Notes: a model not told the origin generated them from the letters alone. A stretch of 64,000 nt of DNA from Sistotremastrum niveocremeum HHB9708 (GCA_001630475.1 KV419407.1:682001-746000), one strand, 5' to 3'; counted from the stretch's first letter, positions 48,501 through 58,747 are shown. Made by a program: numbers and translations.

Positions 48501-49529
48501 CTGCAACAGCGTTGGTATGGTGCCAGGTACATAACTTCTTGAATGATGATTATCTTCTCTGACTTATGACCCGCATAGACCATTCTCCTCATCAACGACT
48601 ACCGCATACCTGGTGAATCATTGGCCCACGCTTCGAGGACGTCACCTCCTTTCTGGTTGGTCGTGATCATGACGGCTTCGATTGTTCTTCCATGGACAAG
48701 ATTACGGAAGGTTAGTTGTCAAATAATTTTCTAAACCGTTTGACTGAAAAATCCCAGGTACCTGTCCGTTCAGAGGTGCTGTCTACCCACGCAGTGAGAC
48801 TGTACTTCGACTATGGTATGCAATCGTGATACTTTCAAGGACGTTTGTTAATCGTATTTGATATACAGTGACCCCTGTGCCCGGGACATACACCAGGATC
48901 TCCGAGAATCCACTCATGGAATGGCACAGTTTTGCCACCGTGCCGGAACCAGGAAAGACTGGATACTCTCTTGTTGTGTCGAAAGCTGGCGACTGGACAA
49001 CTAATCAGATTACAAATCCCCCCACAAAGCTTTGGGTTCGAGGCATCCCGACTTGCGGTGTCCTTCGCATCGTTCCTCTCTTCCGACGACTGGTATTTGT
49101 CGCCACTGGAAGTGGAATCGGACCTTGTGCGCCTTGCATTCTCGAGCAACGAGTTCCTATCCGCGTTCTATGGACCTCCCCGAACGTCCGACAAACATTC
49201 GGTGATAAACTGGTTGACTCACTACTGGCCGCCTCCCCTGACGCAGTCATCTATGGTACGCATATATGCTGTTACAAGGACGATGGACGTGGCTCATATC
49301 GTATATCAGATACTCGCACCCATGGCAAACCCGACATGGTGAAACTAACCATGAGAATGGTGAAAGAATTCGATGCCGAAGCCGTCTGCATTATCTCAAA
49401 CCAGAAATTGACACAAAAGTTGGTCTACGGCCTGACTTCAAGGTGTGTTGTCTTGAGTATTTGAGTCAACATAGGCTGACCCTACTCCACAGAGGGATCC
49501 CCGCCTTTGGTGCTATCTGGGACTCGTAA
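45516..49529 (+). CDS. Adenylate-forming domain fused to a TmpA-like membrane flavoprotein (TmpB-like)
   Basis: A two-part enzyme. Residues about 1-590 are an NRPS-type adenylation domain: motif A3 is AYVIYTSGTTGKPKGVDVMH, A5 is NSCGPTEITIVNT, A7-A8 is FNTGDLGRWRPDGQLEHLGR followed by IDDQVKVKGFRVELDG, and A10 is NGKIDKRALRR. No carrier domain with an LGGxS motif follows. A Ser/Pro-rich linker leads to several membrane helices (LFGVVFLTNLGVFLATVA, VHSGCAISAVLWLILFTV, LVVTYLILLLLFAILLFAWP). The C-terminus has an NAD-binding VFVATGSGIGPCAPCILEQR and ends GIPAFGAIWDS. The layout matches what I recall of Aspergillus nidulans TmpB, and of AfeA plus TmpA, implicated in conidiation signalling. The substrate is unknown. 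About ten canonical introns are present. Confidence 0.85.
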
Positions 49530-49760
49530 AATAAAAACTGATTGACATGGATAACGAAACCATGATAAAAAGGATCACGGGAACTATATTACTTCAAACA
49601 TATCTCTTTCACGGATGCATCTCATTCATTTATTTTGTTCAAAGTATCACATATTCTCGTTGTAATATACACTAAACCTCAATACAAATTTTTAAAAGCA
49701 AAGCCCACTGCGTGGTTCGGGCGTCGGACTCGGAGCTCTTGTCTCATCGTTCAGTCATCC

Positions 49761-50553
49761 ATGGACCACCGAACTCCTTTGGTAGATTCGCCTCGGTCTC
49801 AAGAATGCCATAGACGGATCGCCACAATCATCTCATCTCAGTCTCGAGACTCTTGCTCAGATTCGATTAAAATCAACGCACATCTCATACTCGATATCTC
49901 CCTCATCTTCGAAAATCTACACGCCGAACACTCTCTTGCAAATCGCTCTGATATCATTGCATGGATCATCTCCCGACTCGAAGCATGGCGATTGCTAGAT
50001 GATTCGGAAAAGACGACGGAATCGTTCGTCTCTCTTCTCTGCCCCGTGCACGAACCGATATTACGGACGACGACCCCGCCCCCGCAACAACTTTGCTCCC
50101 GTAAAGAGATTGGATCGGGCTCAGGGATACACTCAGACTCGGATAAAGAAAATACGCCCGTACTCAATCGCAGACGAAGTCCCGCTGACAAAAAATCACT
50201 CAATCCTAAAACGCTCACAATTAATCGAATTATGGAAAGCACGGAGCACGATTTATCGGCAAATGCGATTCTATCGACTGCGGGGAGTCGCAGACCGCTT
50301 ACGCGTCTGACCTCATCGAAAAATTTTCGCTTGAAAGAACATAGGAGTAGAGAAGGCGGGATATCCAGGTGAGTGGTTGAGCGAACGTCAGCGCAGCAAA
50401 GCCGAGTATGCATATGCATCCATCCGCAGCTTCGACAAAGGCGACGGCCCCAATAGAACACCAATGACACCATGTCTAGGAGAACCGAGTGGCGAGCACT
50501 TTGTACCGTTTTTGAAAAGTAAAGGTCCCAGGCTGCGCAGGAGAGTGACGTAG
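49761..50553 (+). CDS. Hypothetical protein
   Basis: Exon 1 from the ATG at 49761 reads MDHRTPLVDSPRSQECHRRI and has a helical segment NAHLILDISLIFENLHAEHS. A Ser/Pro/Arg-rich half follows (SDSDKENTPVLNRRRSPADK). An intron at about 50370-50430 joins SREGGIS to SFDKGDGPNRTPMTPC and the final FVPFLKSKGPRLRRRVT. The open frame, the clean GT-AG intron and the basic end suggest a real gene, but I recognise no family. KENTP and the SP/TP sites could be phosphorylation or degradation motifs; that is a guess. An open frame of similar length runs antisense. Confidence 0.55.
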
Positions 50554-50640
50554 GAGTCATTGTATTGATGGTGTTTTAGAATGTTTCTAAGAATAAACCG
50601 GATAATGATACACTACAAAGGATCTCCCAACAGACGTTTT

Positions 50641-51453
50641 CTAAGACCTGTCAAAGAGAGATAGTGAGAGAGAAGTGGAGAACGACGTACAGTCCTTCAG
50701 GGGCCTCGTTCCAAAAACCATTTGCGCCGGACATTTCTCTAGCCCAGACATCTCTCGTGAACCAGCATACATGCCCTACGGCACATCCCATCAGATCTGC
50801 AGCTGCAGCTCTCCATGAACCATTGAGCAGCCAACTAAAACAGACGAGAGCCAGAGGAAGATACGGAGCGGTGATAGTGACCAGCCCAAATAGAGAAATC
50901 TGAGTATCTGGATGTCTTCTCGACCAGAGATATATTGGGACAAAGGCGAGCGATGAGGAGAGGAAGGGCATCGTGACGAGCGGGGAGAGCAGGAGAAGCA
51001 TGAATGATGAAGAGATCAGAAGCCAGAGATATTCGGCTCTTTTGTGGGCGTAGTTGGAATCTTCAAGCATTCGACTGTATCTCATGCTGTAACAAGAATG
51101 AGCAGACGAAGCAGGAGAGCAGACAAGCTCACAAGAAGAAGAGATGGAAGACAAAGTCCAGTGATATTGGACCGAAATACAGAAATGTCGTTATTATTCG
51201 CCACGGCTAGAGAAGATGAGCTGGGCAAGTAACAATAACTAGGAACAGACCTGGCCATTTGAAAAGGCAGCTTTGAAGCTAAAGTAGAGTTGGAGGGGTG
51301 TGACGAGCTGGCATTGCTGGACGCCGATGAGACACTTTCTGGACAGAACAAGTTGCGACGTACGACGGCAAGACTGAGAACAACGCATAGCGATATCCAG
51401 GCTCTCGTCACTGGAGGAACCTGATTGAACCAAGCCTCGAGACCAACTGGCAT
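50641..51453 (-). CDS. DER1: Derlin (Der1-like ER-associated degradation protein)
   Basis: Rhomboid-like pseudoprotease of the ER membrane that helps retrotranslocate misfolded proteins. The start at 51451-51453 gives MPVGLEAWFNQVPPVTRAWI, the classic derlin opening. Later exons read CQLVTPLQLYFSFKAAFSNG and MRYSRMLEDSNYAHKRAEYL, then WLLISSSFMLLLLSPLV. Membrane helices continue in AFVPIYLWSRRHPDTQISLF and TITAPYLPLALVCFSWLLNG. The GxxxG-type segment DLMGCAVGHVCWFTRDVW precedes WNEAPEGL. The end is either a splice to a short L-S stop at 50641 or a read-through ending FSLTISL at 50651. The start codon lies 45 bp from that of TAM41 on the other strand. Confidence 0.9.
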
Positions 51454-51498
51454 CGACTGAACACGACTTAGGGACGGACACACCGGAGATAAGGAATC

Positions 51499-52865
51499 AT
51501 GCTTACTCTTGCCCGACGACGTCCACTCTCTCTTATTTCACTTTCTCGTACTCTAGCAACCGAACCTATTCCCTATTCATCGTCTAATGAACCGCCTCCT
51601 CCATCACCATCTCCTCCCAGACAGCGCACTCAGTTCAGTCCGTCCCCGAGACCGGCCGACGTGAAACAGAGAAATACCAACGCTCTCCCTTCCTTGCCCC
51701 CTACTTTCGGTCAGAACCAAGTTCTAGCTGTTCCACAGTCAAAGCGGGCCCTCCTTGAGTCCATTGTCGCTCAGTTTGAAGCCCCCATTCGTTATGCTTT
51801 TGCATATGGCTCCGGTGTCTTTGAACAGGATTCAGAGAAGCAGGAGGGCCTCGAACAGAAACCCATGCTCGACTTCATATTCGCCGTCAACCACCCCGCA
51901 CATTGGCATTCCATCAATCTCAGCCAACATCCCTCACACTACGCCTTCCACAACCGTCTTTTTGGGTCAGACTTTGTCACCCGCATCCAACGAATATCGC
52001 CGGGCGTCTGGTTTAACGCTTATGTGCCCATGAACGGCGTCACCATCAAGTACGGCGTCACTACGCTAGATAACCTCTGCTCCGACCTGCTATCATGGCG
52101 CTCCCTCTACCTCGCCGGGCGTATGCACAAACCGATCCGTATTATCAAGGACGATGCCCGCGTGCGCCTCACGCAGCAGGTCAACCTTACCTCTGCGCTC
52201 CGAACTGCCCTTTTGACGTTGCCCGAGGAGTTCGAGGAACGTGATTTGTTTGAGCGAATCTCAGGAATCAGCTACGGCGGGGATCCCAGGATGTGGTTAC
52301 CTGCGGAAAACAGGGCCAAGATCAGAAACATTGTCAGCACGCAGAGTCCTCAGTTCAGGGAGCTGTACCGAAGACTGGCGGTGGGATTGCCAGGGGTGCA
52401 CTGGCCCATGCATTCATCTGCGATCAAGGTGCGCGACGTGATGTGTGGAGACATGTGTTGCATACACTGACCTCGCTGTGACATTATAGCAAGACATGTC
52501 GCCCACGGCACGATCCAACCATTTGCGGAAATTGCCTTCTCGACTGTTAGGAGGAGTGAATGAACGGTATTCTGTGGCATCGTCGCACGCGAGCCGGGAG
52601 GCGGATGAATCGGCGTACTATCTGCAGATGGCCGGATATCCGGACCTGTCATCATATATTGAGGGGGGTGAGTGATCTCGAATCTGGGGTTGTCGCAAAA
52701 AGTGCATCCATGGCTGATCGCAGCTTATCTCTCTCAGAACTCAAGAACATCGTCCGAGGACCCGCAACGTCGCAATCCATTAAAGGCATCATCAGTGCTG
52801 GGTTGGGCCAGAGCATCCGATACAGTGCAAGCAAGGTGGGCAAGTGGTGGCGAGGTGGACCCTAG
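51499..52865 (+). CDS. TAM41: Mitochondrial CDP-diacylglycerol synthase TAM41
   Basis: Peripheral inner-membrane enzyme that makes CDP-diacylglycerol for cardiolipin synthesis. The N-terminus MLTLARRRPLSLISLSRTLA is a good mitochondrial presequence. It is followed by a Pro-rich stretch and the nucleotidyltransferase core. That core reads RYAFAYGSGVFEQDS with the conserved YGSGVF, then KPMLDFIFAVNHPAHWHSIN with the metal-binding DFIF. It continues with GVTIKYGVTTLDNLCSDLLS, LYLAGRMHKPIRII and FERISGISYGGDPRMWLPAE. Three exons are seen. The last gives LKNIVRGPATSQSIKGIISA, then GLGQSIRYSASKVGKWW. The match to the Mmp37/Tam41 family is strong. Confidence 0.95.
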
Positions 52866-53228
52866 GGCTCGATCTAAGATAATCGGCCGAGCTTAATGCA
52901 GCCGAGAGACTGCCACTATTATAACAGGACGAGCCACGTTGTAATATCCACGAACATGAACCGAACACAATGGATTCTAGGTGACATGTACAAGATGGCT
53001 TTTATTCTATCGAGGCGAGAGAGAGTGTGACATCGGACAACGCTGCAGCAAGAAAGTAGGACAAAAAAGACAACATGCAAGATAGATGGAAAGAAGATGA
53101 CAGCAAAGCAAGGGAACGATGTTCGATGGGTACGGAAAAAAGGGAATAGACAGTGCTGGGGGAACAAGAAAGAGAGAAAGAAAGTGACCGTTCAAGAAAA
53201 AAAAGGGGGGGAAGAATACATGATATGG
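52866..53228. other. Intergenic region between TAM41 and the GNAT gene (convergent)
   Basis: About 360 bp between two converging 3' ends. Purine-rich runs (AAAGAGAGAAAGAAAG, AAAAAAAAGGGGGGG near 53193-53210) are present, probably 3' UTR of the GNAT gene read on its other strand. No gene is seen. Confidence 0.4.
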
Positions 53229-53717
53229 CTATCGCTCGTTGGTGCCAGGCCAGTGCATGTACAGTGCCCTCTCCTCTGGCGTGTGCTGAATCTCCTCTAC
53301 TGGCTCGAACCCCCACTTGCGAAAGAGATTGATGGTGTCGTCGTTGCGTGCAAAGACGCGGGTCCAGAGACCTGTTCGTGCACCTCCAGCTCCCCAACGC
53401 TGCTGCAGGAAACGCAGGATGGCATTTCCGTGGGCTTTGCGGCCGGGACCGGAGTGGATGCACAAGATTTCGACTTCTGGCGAGTCGTTGTCGAGGCCAC
53501 CTCGTGTTTTGACGTTGGCAAAGCCAATGATGTTATGGGAGTCGTCGCCTTCGAGGGCAAACGTCTGGGCGTCGCGCGCGTCGCGGGGAAAGAGTCTGTC
53601 TCTGAGACGTGCTTCCAGACCAGGGGAGTGCGCTACGTTGGACTGCTCGAGGAAGAGGGGGAGCAGGCCGGGGAAGTCGTCTTGGGTTGCGACGCGGACG
53701 TGAGCTGACTGGACCAT
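53229..53717 (-). CDS. GNAT-family N-acetyltransferase
   Basis: A single-exon gene of 162 residues. MVQSAHVRVATQDDFPGLLP is the usual N-terminal strand-helix of GNAT proteins, then GLEARLRDRLFPRDARD. The core EVEILCIHSGPGRKAHGNAI fits motif A, with a diverged acetyl-CoA loop (GPGRKAHGNA in place of the usual RxxGxG/A). The C-terminal part reads LWTRVFARNDDTINLFRKWG followed by FEPVEEIQHTPEERALYMHW, the motif B 'N..A..LY.k.GF' region. The substrate is unknown. GC content and codon use resemble the neighbouring NDPK-like gene. Confidence 0.8.
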   Translation of the reverse strand: MVQSAHVRVATQDDFPGLLPLFLEQSNVAHSPGLEARLRDRLFPRDARDAQTFALEGDDSHNIIGFANVKTRGGLDNDSPEVEILCIHSGPGRKAHGNAILRFLQQRWGAGGARTGLWTRVFARNDDTINLFRKWGFEPVEEIQHTPEERALYMHWPGTNER

Positions 53718-53884
53718 GGCTGTGGACAGAGAGAGCGACTGTGGGTATGAGCAAAGACGGACAGGACGGGCGGTCTTTATGTGATACGGAGCCCGGGCCG
53801 AGACCCTGAATACTACACTATCGCTACTCGATGCATCCGAAGAACAAGCTCGGCTTCCGGCTTCTCTGCTCCGATCCGGTCAGA

Positions 53885-55018
53885 TTATTTGCGGCAACGG
53901 ATAAAAAAATATTGGTGGCACGCACTCTTTGCTCGCAGCTCGGCTGACCGGTTCGTGCGTGGCGCGACGGCGGGGGCGCGGGTGCTGGCGACGGCGATGG
54001 ACTCGCGTCGTTTGTGGCCGGGGACACCGTCGAACGAGGGCGGGCCCGCCTTGCGCTCGCTCTTTGGTGCCGCCTTCCCACCTCCAATCCGGAGCGATGC
54101 TGCGCGTGTCATTCGAGGCACAATCCTCGGTGCTGCCGTGCTCGCCACTGTAATCTCGCTCTTCCGCTTGTGCCCTGGCACATTCGCAAACGTCTTTGCA
54201 ATCGACTCTCGCGTCGCCGGCACCCGCCTCTTCGTCTCCACCGCCATCCCCGCCCTCATCGCCGCCGTCCGTGTCGTCCGTGGCTGGATCGTCGCGACGT
54301 GCGTGCTCCCTGGAACCTTGCGAGCCTTGAAGCCTGTTCTCTTGCCTTCGCCTCCCACCGTGCTTCCACCATCAGACGCCACTCGTCCGCTTGACTCCTT
54401 CTCAGGGTCGTCAACACCCCTTTCTTGCTCTGCCTGCCCGACCCCTCCGGCTCCTGCCAGGGCTGCTAGCATCGAACTCGCTATCGACCGCAGCGACCCT
54501 CCATCGTATTCGGTCGGTGGAAATGGTGGCGATGACGCGAACAACGCCGAGATCTGTGCTTCCGCTGTTTCTTCATCTTGCGACCCAATGAACCCATTCA
54601 GCTCTCGACTCATCCCATACAGTGCTCGCAGACTCGAAGGCGACTTCTCTTGTGCAACAACAGGGTCCTCGTCCCCCATTAGCTCTTTCCACGTTTCCAC
54701 GGCCATCCGCCTCTCCAACACATACACCCACACCGATTCCCTGTTATCGCTGCCTCGTTAGCCCCCCCTTTCCATGTTTCACTTCGTTCGCACTCACTCG
54801 ACAAGCGCGTCCGCGTCTCTCCCGAATAGCTCTTCCATGTAGTCCCGGTCTCCATCCGGATCGAATGCCATTTTGCGTTCCTTAATCACTTCAAACCCAG
54901 CGTCCAGAATCCGTCGTTCAATCGTCAGTCGGTGTTTGATAGCATGTGGTTTAATAATAGCGAGTGTTCGTGTCTTCGGGACCAGTGGCTCTGATCCAGG
55001 GCGTAGTGGATATGACAT
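53885..55018 (-). CDS. Nucleoside-diphosphate-kinase-like protein lacking the catalytic histidine, with repeat tail
   Basis: Two exons (55018-54798 and 54740-53885) encode about 358 residues. The N-terminal ~150 residues have the NDPK fold: RTLAIIKPHAIKHRLTIERR, ILDAGFEVIKERKMAF, VWVYVLERRMAVETWKELMG, then SPSSLRALYGMSRELNGFIG and SQDEETAEAQISALF. In active NDPKs the last block reads N-x-x-H-G-S-D. Here it reads NGFIGSQD, so Ile (about residue 125) replaces the phosphorylated His, and KPD has become KPH. A linker is followed by repeats of the type PGHKRxSxxVASTxAPxxxP and RxxRxAxLR, two good copies plus one weaker one. The tail is strongly basic and probably disordered. Function unknown; a non-catalytic binding role is inferred. 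Confidence 0.82.
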
Positions 55019-55152
55019 CGTTAGCGTTAGAGTCTTGTGGGCCTCTGGATAGTTGGGTAGAGTGGTTGTCTTGAGCGTTAGAGCGAGCGTGGACACTATA
55101 TATCTCGGTGAACAAGTTCGGTCGTTAGGGTGTCACGGGACTCGGCGATAAA

Positions 55153-56583
55153 ATGCTCCTCAGAGATCACTTGCTCGCACAGTTGGCCACCTTGCCTGGC
55201 GAACGTCGTTTCCATCTCCACGTACTCTTCACGACTCCTCGAAAGCATTCAAGACTCTTTCCCTATGTCAAATCGCGTCCAAAAATTCTCGTCCAGGAGA
55301 TCCTCATTCTCTTGTCCGAACAGGAGCACAAGAACGACGAATACGGTCCCAATGTCTTTGTCTCTGTCATCGAAGCCATGCACTATACTATCCCTTCGAC
55401 GTCGTCGTCGATCCTGTACGTGTCAAAGGTAGATTCTACCGGACAAGGCATCGCGCCATCTCCCACGAGCAAGCTCGTTCGTTCATTCCTCGCCTTCTAC
55501 GCGAATCCTAAAACACGTCCCACAGACAATCTTTGGATTCATGTCTTCGCTCGTGCTCAGGGCCAATATCTATTCCCAAACTCCTCAGACTTTCCCGGGA
55601 AAAGAGTCCTGAGCGACACAAAGCTCTGTTCATGGTGGAAACGCGTCCTTACTGGCGTATCGAACGATTCATCAGCTGACCCAAGCTCTATTGAAGCATA
55701 CTATGTTCTCCCAGGGATGGGTGAATTAGAGGCTCTTCAATCCCTTGGCGAGGCTGTAGAGGCGTCCGGCGGGAGCACCGAACACCCACCGGCGCGTCTA
55801 AAGTGGCATTACGGTCATCCCTACACTCCCAAGACCACAGCCAAGATGCCTCTCGGTCTCGATGTGTCGGACACGGCCAGACTCGTGGGGGAACTCATAC
55901 CTTCTTTTCCCGACGATCCCAAGGCGCGCTTCATGGACGAATTGAGCGTTACCAAAGAGCGAGACACGCTTCCCATTTCGCCTATGCCTCCTGCAAAGCG
56001 AGCCAAGACGTCTTCGAGCACGAACAGTGTATTGGGAAAGGAAGACGACAAAAAAGAGGAAGGAGAAGCCAAATCGATTGCGATAACGGCAGATGAATTC
56101 TGGGAACGCATGTCTTTTCGACAGGAGTGCGTGTCTGGAGCGGCGACCGGATTCTTTGTGGTCGTGTTCAGACGAGGCGAAGGCGACGAGGCGATAAAGG
56201 ACGGTGAGGACGAGAAGGGCGAGGTGTCTGAGCAGACGATGACGCGGATCGTGTCTTCACTGACTACGGGACACGAGTTCTCGACGGCAGAGCGGGCCGT
56301 GCGTGCGACCGAGATCCTGTCGGGTGCGATCCGGGGACTCTGTGAAGGGCTACCGGATCGGAGTCGGAGATCCGGGGAGACTCAGCCGGAGAATCCAGAA
56401 CGTGATCGAGCCGAAGAGGGTCTGCTTCCGGATGACCCAGATCCACTTTCTCTCCACATCTACACTCGCTTCATATACGCATCCATCTCCGTCGACAACC
56501 CTAATAGCTCGGTCCGACCTGCCACGCCCCCGCCCCCACCGGTTACCATGCTCACCGTCCGAAGGAAGAGGAAGAAACAATAG
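55153..56583 (+). CDS. RTT109: Histone acetyltransferase RTT109
   Basis: Fungal histone H3 acetyltransferase (H3K56 and H3 tail lysines, acting with Asf1 and Vps75 in yeast), structurally p300-like. A single uninterrupted frame encodes 476 residues. The start MLLRDHLLAQLATLPGERRF runs into HLHVLFTTPRKHSRLFPYVK and SRPKILVQEILILLSEQEHK. The core IPSTSSSILYVSKVDSTGQG is highly characteristic, followed by LVRSFLAFY and WIHVFARAQGQYLFPNSSDF. The second half holds WWKRVL, YYVLPGMGELEAL and WHYGHPYTPKTTAKMPLGLD. It also has the acetyl-CoA-loop region FPDDPKARFMDEL, an acidic/Lys insertion, and FWERMSFRQECVSGAATGFF. The C-terminal extension is Arg/Pro-rich and ends RRKRKKQ, a possible nuclear signal. 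Confidence 0.94.
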   Translation: MLLRDHLLAQLATLPGERRFHLHVLFTTPRKHSRLFPYVKSRPKILVQEILILLSEQEHKNDEYGPNVFVSVIEAMHYTIPSTSSSILYVSKVDSTGQGIAPSPTSKLVRSFLAFYANPKTRPTDNLWIHVFARAQGQYLFPNSSDFPGKRVLSDTKLCSWWKRVLTGVSNDSSADPSSIEAYYVLPGMGELEALQSLGEAVEASGGSTEHPPARLKWHYGHPYTPKTTAKMPLGLDVSDTARLVGELIPSFPDDPKARFMDELSVTKERDTLPISPMPPAKRAKTSSSTNSVLGKEDDKKEEGEAKSIAITADEFWERMSFRQECVSGAATGFFVVVFRRGEGDEAIKDGEDEKGEVSEQTMTRIVSSLTTGHEFSTAERAVRATEILSGAIRGLCEGLPDRSRRSGETQPENPERDRAEEGLLPDDPDPLSLHIYTRFIYASISVDNPNSSVRPATPPPPPVTMLTVRRKRKKQ

Positions 56584-56707
56584 ATTGCCACGTTGTACTC
56601 AATACACTCCCTTTTGTAAACCAAGGAACAAGAAACGTCTGATAACAAACAACACTCGAGAACAATTCCAAATCAAGAATACAAGGCACACTTCACATAG
56701 CATAATA

Positions 56708-58658
56708 TCAAGACGTATCCATTCGGGGTCCCGATGGACTAATTGGCGAATCAGAGTTCGCAGAGTTCGACCCATTTGCAGTTCGCTCCTTCGAATTACC
56801 ACTCAGCGGCGCATTGGCCACAAGCGGCGAAGGGACCCTCGGTCGTGCTCGAGGGGCAAATGATGACCCTCCTCCACTCATGTCCTCTCGCATTCGAGGC
56901 GGCGGGTCCAAGCGTGTCGAGGACGTCGTCATCCGCCGAGGATCATGAGGCGTTGGCGAAGGCGTGTTATCTCTATCCGACAATCGAGGAGACGAAGGTC
57001 CTCGGATAGGGGCTGCTGGCCTGGAGACTTGGTCTCCATTCACGGTCGGGCCCTTCCCTTTTCCTTTGTCACCGCTTGCAGCTTGCAAGGCATCACTCAA
57101 CTCCTCAACGCGTGACCTCAGCCAATCGACCTCCTCTCGCATCGGCTTCAGTCTGTTTTCAACCTCTTCCGACACAAGCGAAGCAATGCGACCCTCTGCA
57201 CCCTGCAAGCTTTGAAGAAGCGTGTTACTGCGTTGGACCTGATCCTGAAGCCAGCCCTTGAGCTGTCGTGAGTCGGCTAACTGATCATAGAAATTTTCGA
57301 AAACGGAAAGAAAGGCAGCTTTAGGCGCAACACGCGCACTGGACGAGGAGGCAGAAGGCTGAGGAGGATTCAAGGCGTGGCGTAACGAAGATGGCGTAGG
57401 TGGGACCTGTGAATGAGCTAAAGGAGCCTGGAAGGTGTTGGAAGAGGACGGGGTAGGGGGGTGTACATTCGTCCGAAATGTCGATCCAGTTGCCGTCATG
57501 GGCACTTGGCCGCTAATCGGTCTTGGAATTGAGTTCGGTTTCGACAACCTGGCACTGGCAGGTGCTGGGGGCACTTGTGCCGACCTTCTAATACTCGGAA
57601 CACCACGATCGGTTTCTGCGACTGATCCTACAGAAAGTCTAAATCTGCTCGCCGGAACAGGCGGTGCACTTTGTATGAGAGGAGCGAGTGCAGTTGTCTG
57701 CGCTTGACTCTGAGGCGGAGGTCGAATCATGAGCTCAGACGGAGCTGCTTTACGAGACGACAGCATGCTTCGTCGCCTGGCAAATCCCGGAGTGGGTGGT
57801 AAACTGAAGTTCGAATCGGTGCCTGATCCTTGTGCATTCTGGGAAGAAGGCGGGGCACCACCGACTGGAGGTGGGGAATGGACGTGACCTTTTGACGTGG
57901 TTCCCGAAGTTCTAGCAAAGGAGGGATTCCCATCAGATTCTCGGGTGGGATGAGCATTCGGTTCTTGGCCATTTCCGGATACGCTCCCTCTCCTTTGTTC
58001 TATAATGGCCTTTTGTTTGACTTTAATGTCGAGGGTCGTGCGGACCTGCTCCATTGAGGTCGCGTCGTTCCGTGGAACAGAAAATCCAACGACGAGAGGT
58101 GAGATCGCGGTGGCTGATCTGGGTTCATGAGACTGGCGGATAGGTGATGGGACGTCTGTATTCACGCGAAGGTCGGGCATGGACTCGGTGCTGACGGTTA
58201 CACGACGCTTCTTCTTTGGAGGGTCGGCTGTGGGTGTCGTTGGTGCTGGTTGATGGGACCTGCGAATTGGAGACATTGGGAGGTCACCCTCTGGATCCTG
58301 TTTTACATGTGAACTATACGCAAAATAGGAGAAAACAAATGAGCCATAGTAGACCTGACGATAAGAGCTGAACGTACTCTGAATCGTAGTTTGACAAGTG
58401 GTCATGAGACCTTTTTCGTGGCTGATCTCTGGCCATACTATCTACATTTCTTGTAGACGATGGGGCAGCAGAATTGGAGTTAGGGGTCCTTGAGGAAAGA
58501 GCGTGAATTGGGGGAAGTAGTGGGTGGCCTGCGTCTGAACGAGAAGCTATCGAATGGAAGGTCTGGGCAAAGGAGGGCAGGGAGTGTTGGGACGACGATT
58601 GCGGTTTGTCGGTCGAGTCCTTTGACTGCATCGAGTTTTGATTGTGAACGACAGACAT
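56708..58658 (-). CDS. Disordered protein with a C-terminal coiled coil, unknown function
   Basis: The start at 58656-58658 gives MSVVHNQNSMQSKDSTDKPQ. One short intron, about 58294-58376, joins HDHLSNYDS to DPEGDLPMSPIRRSHQPAPT. The protein is about 620 residues, mostly Ser/Pro-rich and probably disordered. It has basic patches (PPKKKRRVTVS, likely a nuclear signal) and many SP/TP sites. A helical segment near 57110-57310 reads FENFYDQLADSRQLKGWLQD, then SLVSEEVENRLKPMREEVDW and LRSRVEELSDALQA, a coiled coil. The end is GPRMDTS. I do not recognise the family. The long uninterrupted frame and basic motif support a real gene, possibly nuclear. Confidence 0.7.
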
Positions 58659-58747
58659 CTTGATGAACGACCGTCTGATCGTTGGTTTCAGACTATCTCT
58701 CCTGAGAAGTCTGTTTGTTCCGACCAAATATCATCCTCATCCCGGTC

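Noticed and set aside
49838-50560. 240-codon open frame on the minus strand
   Set aside because: Opposite the hypothetical gene 49761-50553, which has a clean intron and a better start. The minus frame shows no domain, although I cannot fully exclude it.
53097-53708. 203-codon open frame on the plus strand
   Set aside because: Antisense to the GNAT acetyltransferase, which shows the expected GNAT motifs.
53781-54761. 326-codon open frame on the plus strand
   Set aside because: It is antisense to the NDPK-like gene. The sense strand has a proper fold, splice sites and repeats; the antisense frame is a by-product of high GC and repeated codons.
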